A program made the translations under genes and the position numbers. 64,000 nt of DNA, from the NCBI RefSeq assembly GCF_001854325.1, contig NZ_CP017754.1, positions 1,302,001-1,366,000 on the forward strand, written 5' to 3'. Origin of the DNA: Cupriavidus malaysiensis. GTDB lineage: Bacteria > Pseudomonadota > Gammaproteobacteria > Burkholderiales > Burkholderiaceae. Under the pieces are notes generated by a model. That model had not been told where the DNA came from. It saw only the letters and a list, made by a program, of their open reading frames with translations, and did not search any database. Positions 25,855-34,090 of this stretch are shown piece by piece (within the stretch, counting starts at the first letter, position 1; each line of letters opens with the position of its first letter).

Positions 25855-26954
25855 GTGCGGCAGCCGGTACGGCGGCGGGCGTGGCGGCCAAGGAGGCCGC
25901 GCGCGCGGACAAGGCCATGGTGTCGATCCAGTACCTGCGCGCGATCGCCGCGCTGATGGTGGTGCTGCTGCACCTGGGCGTGCAATGGCAGCGCCTGGGT
26001 TACCAGGGCGCGTGGCCGGGATGGCTTGCCGGCGGCGTGGACGTGTTCTTCGTGATCAGCGGCTTCATCATGTGGACCACGACGGCGGCCCGGCCGACCA
26101 CTCCCACCGATTTCTACGTGCGCCGCATCGTCAGGATCGTGCCGCTCTACTGGCTGCTGACGGTCTTGACCGTGACCATCATGCTGGTTGCCCCGCAGGC
26201 GGTCCAGAGTTCGCGCTACGACGGCTGGCACACGGTGGCCTCGTTCCTGTTCCTGCCTTCGGTGAATGCCGGCACCGGCCAGATCGAACCCGTGGTGATT
26301 CCGGGCTGGACCTTGAACTACGAGATGTTCTTCTACCTGCTGTTCGGCCTGACCCTGCGCTGGCGCGAGGGCTGGCGCCTGGCGGCCAGCGCGCTGGCAC
26401 TGGGCGCGCCGGTGCTGTGGCAGGCCTGGACCGGGAAGGCCGGCGGCATCTGGCTGTTCTACACCTCGGATATCGTGCTGGAGTTCGTGCTCGGCATGGC
26501 GCTCGGCTGTGCCTACGCGCACGGCCGCCTGAATCCCGGACGTGCCGCCGGCTGGTGCCTGCTCGCGGGCGGCGGTGTGGCGCTGGCGGTGTGCGGTGGT
26601 CTCGGCATGTCGCGCCTGCTCACCATGGGGCTGCCGGCCGCCGCCATCCTGGCTGGCGCGCTGGCGCTGGAACGCGCGCGCGCCGTGCCGCAGTGGCCGT
26701 GGCTGCAGCGGCTCGGCGATGCGTCCTACTCGCTCTACCTGCTGCATCCCATGGTGCTGTCGGCCACGGTGCAGCTCTGGCGCCGCGGTGGCTGGGTGAA
26801 CGGGCTCGGCGCGCAGCTGGCCTATTCGGCCCTGGCGCTGGCGGCGGTGATCGTGGCCGCGCTGATCTGCTACCGGGGGCTCGAGCAGCCGCTCACGCGG
26901 ATCTTGAGCCGGCGCCTGCGGCCTGTCACGCGAACCCGCCCAGCCGGTCCTTGA
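25851..26954 (+). CDS. Membrane acyltransferase, acyltransferase-3 family (EPS modification)
   Basis: A 367-residue integral membrane protein. It has SIQYLRAIAALMVVLLHL with the catalytic-type His, GGVDVFFVISGFIMW, and FYVRRIVRIVPLYWLLT, all hallmarks of O-acetyl/succinyl transferases of the OafA type. It probably decorates the exopolysaccharide repeat unit. The gene overlaps the flippase gene at ATGA, and its 3' end overlaps the convergent GT-A-like gene by 29 bases. Confidence 0.9.
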   Translation: MSAAAGTAAGVAAKEAARADKAMVSIQYLRAIAALMVVLLHLGVQWQRLGYQGAWPGWLAGGVDVFFVISGFIMWTTTAARPTTPTDFYVRRIVRIVPLYWLLTVLTVTIMLVAPQAVQSSRYDGWHTVASFLFLPSVNAGTGQIEPVVIPGWTLNYEMFFYLLFGLTLRWREGWRLAASALALGAPVLWQAWTGKAGGIWLFYTSDIVLEFVLGMALGCAYAHGRLNPGRAAGWCLLAGGGVALAVCGGLGMSRLLTMGLPAAAILAGALALERARAVPQWPWLQRLGDASYSLYLLHPMVLSATVQLWRRGGWVNGLGAQLAYSALALAAVIVAALICYRGLEQPLTRILSRRLRPVTRTRPAGP

Positions 26955-27942
26955 GCAGGCGCAGCAGGCGCTTGTGGCGGCGTGTGCGCAGGCGCTCGGA
27001 AGACCAGTCGACCAGGCTGTCGTGCACATCGTAGTGGCCACGCTGCTCGGCGGGCACGTGGCCGCTCTCGACCGCCTCGACCAGGCGGGGCAGTCCGCCA
27101 TAGAAGTTGGGGCCGCGATACGGCGGGTGCAGTGACCAGAGCCCTGGCGCCGCGCCCAGCATGTCGACGCGGTACAGGCCGCGCTCGCGCAGGATCCTGC
27201 CGAGCAGGCGTTCCGCCTCGATGACGTCCGGCGGGTTGCCCAGCAGGATGGACTTGAGGCGGCTCCGCGCGTTCGGCCGGTACAGCGGCAGCGTGCCCAC
27301 GCGCTCGCGCAGGCGTGCCATGTCCATCATGAAGATCCGGGTGCTGACGAACTGGAAGCGATAGGCCGCGTTGCCCGCGACCTGTTCGCGCCGGGGCGGG
27401 GTGTCGCCATGGCCGAAGACGGCGAAGTCGGGGCGGGGCGGCCCGGGAAACGGGCCGGTGAGCAGCACGTCGGGATCCGCTTCCATGCAGCGGATCGCAT
27501 CGTCCATCCAGGTCCGGCTGCCGCCGCCGAACAGCATGTCGCCGTCGAAGTGGGCGACATAGCGCGCCTCGGCATGGTGCAGGCCGTAGAAGTAGGCATA
27601 GAACGGACCGCCGTCCCAGGCCTTGGCGGGCATGTCGTCCTGGCCGAAGAAGGCGCGCGCCACCTCGCGCCGCGCCTCGGGGCTGTAGTCGACCTCGATC
27701 ACGTCCACCTGCCGGCCCGCCCCGCGCAGGCTCAGCGCGAGTTCGCGCAGGGCGCGCAGGTTCTCGTCATAGCGATTGCCGCGGTAGCGGCCCGAGCGGC
27801 TGCGGTAGGTGTCGATCGTGACCACGACACGCTCGACCATCGGCGCCCAGACGCGGATCTGGTGCGCGAGCAGGTGCGCGGCATGCGGATAGTCCAGCGG
27901 GTAGGTGCTGATCTGGGCGGCGGTCCGGTAGCGGTAGGTCAT
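26926..27942 (-). CDS. GT-A-like protein of the exopolysaccharide locus
   Basis: A 338-residue soluble protein of a family I cannot name precisely. The N-terminal pattern VERVVVTIDTY and AHFDGDMLFGG, with a DGD metal-binding motif, suggest a nucleotide-sugar transferase of the GT-A fold. KAWDGGPFYAYFYGLHHAEARYVAHFDGD is reminiscent of glycosyltransferases acting on polysaccharide. Basic residues at the C-terminus (TRRHKRLLRLLKDRL) may contact the membrane. It is the last gene of a - strand operon with the epimerase, the GMC oxidoreductase and the Wza-like gene, and it converges on the acyltransferase gene with overlap. Confidence 0.75.
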   Translation of the reverse strand: MTYRYRTAAQISTYPLDYPHAAHLLAHQIRVWAPMVERVVVTIDTYRSRSGRYRGNRYDENLRALRELALSLRGAGRQVDVIEVDYSPEARREVARAFFGQDDMPAKAWDGGPFYAYFYGLHHAEARYVAHFDGDMLFGGGSRTWMDDAIRCMEADPDVLLTGPFPGPPRPDFAVFGHGDTPPRREQVAGNAAYRFQFVSTRIFMMDMARLRERVGTLPLYRPNARSRLKSILLGNPPDVIEAERLLGRILRERGLYRVDMLGAAPGLWSLHPPYRGPNFYGGLPRLVEAVESGHVPAEQRGHYDVHDSLVDWSSERLRTRRHKRLLRLLKDRLGGFA

Positions 27943-28000
27943 GCTGGGTTCCCCGGGGTCTCTTTGGCGTTCGGGTGCGTGGGCGCTGCGGCGGCGTGGT

Positions 28001-28942
28001 TCAGGTGCTGGCTTCCCTGTCCAGGGCGGCCTGCAGCGGTGTCCAGCGCAGTGCGAAGGTGCGCTGCGCGCGCGTGGAGTCGAGCCGGGGGCTGTCCTGC
28101 CACAGGCGCGCCAGCGATGGCGGCACCGGGGGCGGCGTGCGCAGGCCGATCCTGCGGCCGGCGATTTCCGCGATCTTCAGCGCCGGCGCGAGCAGGCGCG
28201 TTTCCAGTGCCAGCCGGCGCGCGCCGATGCGCTGCACCGGCGTGGCGCGCAGCGCCCGCGCATAGGCGATGAAGTACTCGTTCCAGCTCGGCGCCTGCGC
28301 CATCGCCAGGTTGTAGGCCTGCCCGGCCGCCGCCGGCAGGCGCAGCGCGGCCAGCGTGGCCTGGACCACGTCGTCGACGTGCACCAGGTTGCTGCAGCCG
28401 TCGCCGGCAGCGCCGAGGTCGCCGATGCGATGGGCGCGCAGCAGTTGCGCGATGCGTGTCGACCATTGCGGGCTGCCGCCGCCGTAGATACAGCCGGGGC
28501 GCAGCGTGACGCAGCCGGCGTAGTCGCCGAGCCGTTGCTCGGCGGCCACCTTGGCCTGGCCATAGGGGCTGGTATCGCTGCCGAACGGGCAGGATTCGTC
28601 GATGGTGCCCGCGGCGGAACCGTAGACGGCCATCGAGCTGAAATGGACCAGCGGCAGGGCGGGCTGGCCGCGCCGGTCCAGCGCGCTGCGCAAGGCTTGC
28701 GCGCTGGCGGCGATGGTGGCCGGCTGCCCGGCGACGGCATTGATGACCGCGTCGACCTGTTGCAGGGCCGTGCCCAGGGCGGCGGCGTCGGTCGCATCGA
28801 GCGCCAGCGCGCCCGGCAGGCCGGCCCGGCCTGCGCCGCGCGAGGCGGCAAGCGGTTGCGCCCAGTCGCTCGCGGCCAGCGCGCCGACCAGCCGCCGGCC
28901 GAGGAAACCCGTTGCGCCGAGTACCAGTACACGGATCGTCAT
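28001..28942 (-). CDS. NAD-dependent epimerase/dehydratase (extended SDR)
   Basis: A 313-residue protein with the N-terminal VLVLGATGFLGRRLV nucleotide loop, HFSSMAVYG, the catalytic Tyr-x3-Lys in SPYGQAKVAAE, RPGCIYGG and VHVDDVVQATLAAL. It probably modifies a sugar nucleotide or lipid-linked sugar. The adjacent GMC oxidoreductase shares a four-base overlap (ATGA at 28939-28942), suggesting that the two act in sequence: oxidation by the flavoenzyme and a reduction or epimerisation here. The substrate is not evident. Confidence 0.88.
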   Translation of the reverse strand: MTIRVLVLGATGFLGRRLVGALAASDWAQPLAASRGAGRAGLPGALALDATDAAALGTALQQVDAVINAVAGQPATIAASAQALRSALDRRGQPALPLVHFSSMAVYGSAAGTIDESCPFGSDTSPYGQAKVAAEQRLGDYAGCVTLRPGCIYGGGSPQWSTRIAQLLRAHRIGDLGAAGDGCSNLVHVDDVVQATLAALRLPAAAGQAYNLAMAQAPSWNEYFIAYARALRATPVQRIGARRLALETRLLAPALKIAEIAGRRIGLRTPPPVPPSLARLWQDSPRLDSTRAQRTFALRWTPLQAALDREAST

Positions 28943-30642
28943 GCCACGTCTTCCTCTTGTGCTCGCCGGGTGGTGATGCCGCTGGCCGCCTCTGGCGTCC
29001 GCGCATAGGTCTTGCGCAGGTGATCGGCCAGGCGCAGCGCCAGTGCGACGATGGTCAGGGTGGGATTGGCCTGCCCGGAGGTGGGGAACACCGCGGCGCC
29101 GGCAATGTAGAGATTGCCGGCTTCATGCACGCGGCAGTCGGGGTCGACCACGCTGGTGCGGGCATCGACGCCCATGCGGGCGGTGCCGATGTGATGGCCG
29201 CCGTAGGCGCCATAGCGGGTCATCTCCGCCTCGACCTGCTGCGGGTCGTAGTCGAAGGTGCCGGCGCCGCTGGCGCGCAGTTCCCGCGCGAGCGCCGCGA
29301 GCGAGCGGCTGACGGTGTCGGTGTCCTGCTGGCTGTAGCGCCAGTCGATATGCAGGCGCGGCATGCCGAGGGCATCGGTGTCCGTGCCGAGCCTCACCCG
29401 GCTGTCCGGGTTGGGCTCCTGCTCGGCATGGAAATCCAGGCTGAAGCGCAGGTTGTCCGGGCGGATGATGATCGACGGGAACTTGCGCGCCGCCAGGTTG
29501 CGGCGCCGGATCCAGTGCGCGAGAAAGCGCGCGGTGGCGGGCGCGCCGACGATGACGTTGCGCAGGTGGCCGAGCGCCGCGCCGGCCGACATCGGCTCGT
29601 CGGCGTCCAGCCGCTTGGCGTATTCGCGCGGGATGAACGGCCGGGCGAGGTAGAGCAGGGACAGCGCGCCATTGCCGTGGCCGGGGTCCGGGATGCGCGG
29701 GTGATGCAGGCGCGCGATGAAATTGCCGGCGTGCAGCGCGCGCTGCGCCTGCGGCAGCAGGGCCAGCCGGCGGCGGCAGTAGATGCCCTCGTCGGAGACC
29801 TCGTAGCCATGCCAGACCGAGCGCGCGGCCGACAGGTCGACCGTGCCGATGGTGCCGGCCAGGTGGGACATGTAGTAGCGGCCGACCACGTCGTGCGCGT
29901 TGCCCAGTCCGCGGCCGCTGCGCCCGGGATTGGCCAGCAGCAGGCGCGGCACTTCCAGCCCGCCGGTGGCGAGCACGAAGGCGCGCGCATCGACGGTGAA
30001 ATGATTGCCTGCCAGGGTGCGCACCTGGGCCGGGCCGACCCGTTGCCCGCTGCCGTCGAGGGGCAGCGCGCGCAGGTTCGCGTGCTGGATCACGCGCAGC
30101 GCGGCGGTGGCGAGGCGGTGCCGGTAGCGCTGGCCGAAATCGGTCGGGCAGCTGAAGCGTTCCAGCGCGTCGGTGGAGAACAGTCCGCTGTCGAACCCTT
30201 CGATCATCGGGCGCATGCCGGGCACGGCCGCGGCGCTGTAGGCGAAATCGCCGGCCTCGCACAGCTGGTTGGCGCGCGGGTAATAGGGCAGCAGATCGCT
30301 CAGGGCGATGGGCCAGCCGCTGTGCGCGATGTAGTCGCGCGCTTCGAAGTCGATGGCGTCGAGCGGCATGCAGCGTCCGCCCCACAGCGTGGTCGAGCCG
30401 CCGAAGCGGCGCACGCGGTAGTGGTCGGCCGGCGGATGCAGGCGCGCATCGGCCACGCTGCCGGCGTAGAGCTGCTGGGTGGCGGCATCGTCGCTGTCGC
30501 CGCCGCTTTCGAGCAGCACGATATCGAGGCCGCTGTCGCGCAGGGCCAGCGCGAGGGTGATGCCGGCGGCACCGGCCCCGACGATGCAGACGTCTGCCTT
30601 GAGCAGCGAGCCGGCGGGAATGTGGTTGGCGTCTTCGATCAT
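28939..30642 (-). CDS. GMC-family FAD oxidoreductase in the EPS operon
   Basis: A 567-residue flavoprotein. The FAD-binding ADVCIVGAGAAGITLALAL and LLESGG are at the N-terminus, with GGSTTLWGGRCMPLD in the middle. The C-terminal GMC domain has YGGHHIGTARMG (with the conserved His) and LYIAGAAVFPTSGQANPTLTIVALALR. Such enzymes oxidise alcohol or sugar hydroxyls. In polysaccharide loci they may oxidise a nucleotide- or lipid-linked sugar. ATG 30642 is used because it gives the normal N-terminus; an upstream in-frame ATG at 30771 would overlap the Wza-like gene. It lies between the Wza-like gene and the epimerase and forms one operon with them. Confidence 0.9.
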   Translation of the reverse strand: MIEDANHIPAGSLLKADVCIVGAGAAGITLALALRDSGLDIVLLESGGDSDDAATQQLYAGSVADARLHPPADHYRVRRFGGSTTLWGGRCMPLDAIDFEARDYIAHSGWPIALSDLLPYYPRANQLCEAGDFAYSAAAVPGMRPMIEGFDSGLFSTDALERFSCPTDFGQRYRHRLATAALRVIQHANLRALPLDGSGQRVGPAQVRTLAGNHFTVDARAFVLATGGLEVPRLLLANPGRSGRGLGNAHDVVGRYYMSHLAGTIGTVDLSAARSVWHGYEVSDEGIYCRRRLALLPQAQRALHAGNFIARLHHPRIPDPGHGNGALSLLYLARPFIPREYAKRLDADEPMSAGAALGHLRNVIVGAPATARFLAHWIRRRNLAARKFPSIIIRPDNLRFSLDFHAEQEPNPDSRVRLGTDTDALGMPRLHIDWRYSQQDTDTVSRSLAALARELRASGAGTFDYDPQQVEAEMTRYGAYGGHHIGTARMGVDARTSVVDPDCRVHEAGNLYIAGAAVFPTSGQANPTLTIVALALRLADHLRKTYARTPEAASGITTRRAQEEDVA

Positions 30643-30694
30643 GTGGCGGGCTGTGCGCGCGTGGCTCGGCGGTTCACGGCTTGCTGCGTCGGAA

Positions 30695-31588
30695 TCAGAA
30701 GATCCGTTCGCCGACGCGCACGACGTCGCCGGGACGCACGGGATCGGTGAGGTTGGCTTGCTCGCTGCCAAGCTTGCCGGTGGCTTCGTCCATGTGTTCC
30801 AGCTGGATGCGGCGGTCGGAGCTGCGCGGCGTGAGGCCGCCGGCGATGGCGATGGCCCGCATCACGTTCAGGCGGTCTTCGACCGGATAGGCTCCCGGCT
30901 TGCCGACTTCGCCGTAGACGTAGAACTTCTGCACCTTCGGCACGAACACGATGTCGTTCGCCTTCAGGTCGGTGTCCTGGATGTCCCGGCTGGGGTGCTG
31001 GCTGTTGTCGAGGTAGAGCGGGATGCGCTCCTGCTTGTCGTCGACGCGGCGGATCAGCACGGCGGTGTTGCCCGCATCGGCGGTCGAGCCGCCCGCCAGT
31101 GCCAGCAGTTCGAGCAGGCTCAGGTGATTGGTGAGCGCGTAGCGGCCCGGGCGCGCGACGCTGCCGAGGATGGACACCACGCGGCTGCGTACCGCGAGCA
31201 CTTCGACGGCGACCTGCGCGTGTTCCAGGTAGCCGCGGGTGCGCAAGGCGTCGGCGATCTGTTGCCCGATCGCCGCAGGTGTCTTGCCGGCCGCCTGCAT
31301 GGTGCCGACGAAGGGCACGACGATCTTGCCGTCGGCATCGACCGTCACATTGGCGTTGGCGCCGCCCGGGCCCATGATGGAAATGGCCAGCGTGTCGCCC
31401 GGCCCGACGCTGGCGATGCTGCCGGACGAGTCAGGCAGCGGTCCCGGGGTGGTGATCGCCTGGTTGATATCGGTCGCCGGGAGGCCTTGCGCGCCTGCAG
31501 TGCCGGCGATCAGTGCCGCCACCGACGCCGCCGCAACAAGCAGCGAAATTTTGAGTTGCCATCCAAATGCCGACACGGTATGTTCCAT
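30695..31588 (-). CDS. Polysaccharide export protein (Wza/EpsE-like)
   Basis: A 297-residue exported protein with a signal peptide (SLLVAAASVAALIAGTAGAQG) that lacks a lipobox Cys. It has a polysaccharide-export domain (VGPGDTLAISIMG, DGKIVVPFVGTMQAAGKTPAAI). Two SLBB-type domains follow (VSILGSVARPGRYAL and KFYVYGEVGKPGAYPVE). It should form the periplasmic/outer-membrane export channel for the polymer. The start ATG has AAAGG very close; GTG 31576 is an alternative. It opens the - strand operon and is divergent from the WecG/TagA gene. Confidence 0.92.
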   Translation of the reverse strand: MEHTVSAFGWQLKISLLVAAASVAALIAGTAGAQGLPATDINQAITTPGPLPDSSGSIASVGPGDTLAISIMGPGGANANVTVDADGKIVVPFVGTMQAAGKTPAAIGQQIADALRTRGYLEHAQVAVEVLAVRSRVVSILGSVARPGRYALTNHLSLLELLALAGGSTADAGNTAVLIRRVDDKQERIPLYLDNSQHPSRDIQDTDLKANDIVFVPKVQKFYVYGEVGKPGAYPVEDRLNVMRAIAIAGGLTPRSSDRRIQLEHMDEATGKLGSEQANLTDPVRPGDVVRVGERIF

Positions 31589-31891
31589 CCTTTGTGAGTT
31601 GCCGCGTATGCGTAAGCCAACGTAAGTGAGTTAACGAAGCTGAGCAAGCAAAGTTAACGAAAAAACGATAGTCGGCGAAAGTACGAGAATCGGCAAAGGT
31701 ACTAAAGTACAAAGGTACTTTACGACAGCCAGGTCGACGAGGGCCAAGTCCGAGAGCTAAGTCGACGAGGTGTTTCAGTCATGCGGTTTCTCGGCCATGC
31801 GGGCGCCATCTTATCAGGGCGCCGCCGCCGGCCGGGGATCCGCGGATGGAAGCGTCGCCGGACTCCAACCTTTTGCCACGGAGGCTATGTG
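31589..31891. promoter_or_regulatory. Divergent EPS control region with direct repeats
   Basis: About 300 bases between wza-like (-) and the WecG/TagA gene (+). Two copies of GTTAACGAA lie at 31630-31638 and 31653-31661, about 42 and 65 bases upstream of the wza-like start. GTCGACGAGG occurs at 31733-31742 and 31761-31770. AAAGGTACT-type repeats lie at about 31696-31720. The stretch 31600-31730 is AT-rich for this genome and probably contains both promoters. The regulator is unknown. Confidence 0.55.
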
Positions 31892-32716
31892 ATGGGTTCT
31901 CAGTCGCCCGGGAATCGTACCGTGTCGCAGGTAGATTCACTGCTCGAGCAGGTCAAGGTCCGCCTGTTCGGCCTCGCGGTCGATGCGGCATCGTTCGACC
32001 AGGCGGTGGAGCAGCTCGTGACGGCTGCCATGCAGCGCGGCGGCGCCGCGCGCGTGGTGGTGACGCCCAATGTCGATCACCTGGTCCGGCTGGACGGCGC
32101 GCCCGAATTCCGTGAGCGCTACAGCCAGGCCGATTTCATCTTCGCCGACGGCATGCCGGTGGTGTGGGCGAGCCGCCTGCTGGGACGCCCGCTGCCCGAG
32201 CGCGTGACGGGCGCCGATCTGTTCGACGCCTTGTGCCGCGAGGCGCAGCAGCGCCACCTGAAGATCCTGCTGCTCGGCGGCCAGCCGGGGTCCGAACCCC
32301 AGCTGCTGGAGAGTTTTTCCCATACCTATGCGGGGCTCGACATCGAGATCGTCAGCCCCTCGATGCAGTTCGATCCCACCGGTCCGGAGGGCGAGTCCTT
32401 TGCCCGGCTCGCGCGCGAGCGGGCGCCCGACATCGTGTTCCTGTGCGTGGGCATGCCGAAGCAGGAGCAGTGGGCCCTGCACTACGCCAGCCAGCTGCCC
32501 GGCGGCATCGTGCTTTGCGTCGGCGCGGCGATGGAGTTCGCCATCGGCATGCAGCGGCGCGCACCGCAGTGGATGCAGTCCGCCGGGCTGGAGTGGCTGT
32601 GGCGGCTGGTCAACAATCCGCGGCGGCTGTGGCGCCGCTATCTGGTCGACGATCCCAAGTTCCTGCGCCTGTGCTGGCGAGAGTGGCGTGCGCGGATGCG
32701 CCATGGGGAGGCATGA
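31892..32716 (+). CDS. WecG/TagA/CpsF-family glycosyltransferase
   Basis: A 274-residue GT26 protein that transfers a sugar (N-acetyl-mannosamine or similar) to lipid-linked intermediates. The signatures are [72 protein letters not shown] and [39 protein letters not shown]. ATG 31892 has GGAGG 7 bases upstream; the frame further upstream is not supported. Its stop overlaps the EpsL-like start at ATGA. Confidence 0.93.
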   Translation: [274 protein letters not shown]

Positions 32717-34008
32717 GGGGCACTGGATCGCGACGCTGGGCGCAGGCTGCACTGGTGGCGCTGATGTCTTCCCCCTTGTCGGGCTGGGGCGTACCGCCGG
32801 AGTACGCGATCCAGCTCGGCAGCTCGGTCCAGTATCAGGGCAACCCGGGCGGCCTGCCCGAGTCGATGGCCGGCGATATCCATGGGGCCGCGGTGGTGGC
32901 CAATACGCTGGGACTGGGCCTGAGCTGGCCGCTCGCCTCGCCGGAAACGCGCCTGGACCTGGCCGCCAGTGCTTCCGATGTGCGCTACAGCAGCAGCCGG
33001 CAGCTCGACCACCAGCCTGCCTTCGTTAACTCCACCTTCTACTGGCGGGCGGGCCGGCTGCTGGCCGGCAACCTTCACTACGGCTACTTCAGCCAGCTCA
33101 ACGGCGCGCTGAACCAGGTCTGGCCCGCGCGCGACATGCAGGTGAACCAGGACGCCAGCGCGGAGCTCGGGCTGCGCGTGACCGACGAGTTGACCTTGCC
33201 GGCCCTGCGGGTGTTCCACGCCACCGCGCGTTACGACGTGCCCTACAGCCGCCAGTTGTACAACAGCAACCAGAACGGCTGGCAGGTCTCCACGCGCTAT
33301 GCGGCGGATCCGGACCGTGCCGACAGCTCGGCGGTGGAACTGGGGTATCGCCGCACCAATGCGGCCTATCCCTGGCGCTCCGATGAGCAGGTCGCGATCA
33401 TCGACAATGCCTACAGCGATACCGAATGGTTCTCCGGGGCGCAGTGGTACGTGAGTCCCAAGACCTGGATCGGCGCCCGCGCCAGCCTGTTGCAGCGGAC
33501 CTACGCGAACCTGTCGGCGCGCGATACCCGGCTCGTGACCTTCAATGTGCGCGCCTTATATGATTTCTCGCCCAAGCTGCAATTCGATATCCGCCTCTGG
33601 CGCCGGCCGTATGCGAACAATACGCAGCCGCAGGTGATTTACTCGACGCAGACGGGGGGCTTGATCGGGCTGGCCTGGAAGGCGACCAGCAAGACGACGC
33701 TGTCCCTGTTCTATCAGCACGCCTTGCAGAAGGACTACACCAGTTCGGCGGCGATTTCCGGATCCGACCAGCTTCGCCTGCCGGCCTACGGCGCGCGGCT
33801 TCAGTGGTCGCCCACGGACAATATGCGCTGGATGCTCGATTTCGTCAGCACGCTGCAGCGGGGCAGCTATGCCTACGACGATTACAACCGGCGCTATGTG
33901 CGGCTCGGTTTCGAATACACCTTCGGCAGCCGTGGCAACCAGGCGGTGCGCAGCCTGCTGAAGCCCAGCCTCTGCGGTGAAGCCTATCCAGCGCTGACGC
34001 TCTGCTGA
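32713..34008 (+). CDS. Outer-membrane beta-barrel EPS protein (EpsL-like)
   Basis: A 431-residue exported protein with an N-terminal signal peptide (AQAALVALMSSPLSGWG). Long runs of alternating hydrophobic/polar strands ending in a C-terminal aromatic pattern (RLGFEYTFG) are typical of an outer-membrane barrel. It resembles EpsL, which accompanies exosortase-type and other EPS loci. The start overlaps the stop of the GT26 gene by ATGA. A perfect 12-base hairpin follows at 34038-34063. It is probably needed for polymer export through the outer membrane. Confidence 0.82.
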   Translation: MRGTGSRRWAQAALVALMSSPLSGWGVPPEYAIQLGSSVQYQGNPGGLPESMAGDIHGAAVVANTLGLGLSWPLASPETRLDLAASASDVRYSSSRQLDHQPAFVNSTFYWRAGRLLAGNLHYGYFSQLNGALNQVWPARDMQVNQDASAELGLRVTDELTLPALRVFHATARYDVPYSRQLYNSNQNGWQVSTRYAADPDRADSSAVELGYRRTNAAYPWRSDEQVAIIDNAYSDTEWFSGAQWYVSPKTWIGARASLLQRTYANLSARDTRLVTFNVRALYDFSPKLQFDIRLWRRPYANNTQPQVIYSTQTGGLIGLAWKATSKTTLSLFYQHALQKDYTSSAAISGSDQLRLPAYGARLQWSPTDNMRWMLDFVSTLQRGSYAYDDYNRRYVRLGFEYTFGSRGNQAVRSLLKPSLCGEAYPALTLC

Positions 34009-34037
34009 CGGGGCTGACGGGCGGCGTGACCGGCGGT

Positions 34038-34063
34038 GCCATGCCGAAGGGCTTCGGCATGGC
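34038..34063. terminator. Hairpin between convergent EPS genes
   Basis: GCCATGCCGAAG (34038-34049) and CTTCGGCATGGC (34052-34063) form a perfect 12-base stem with a 2-base loop, further extendable by GGCGG/CCGCC. It lies between the EpsL-like stop (+) and the priming-transferase stop (-). No T-tract is present. Confidence 0.7.
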
Positions 34064-34090
34064 CGCCCGATCGCTTGCGCGGCCGGCCGC

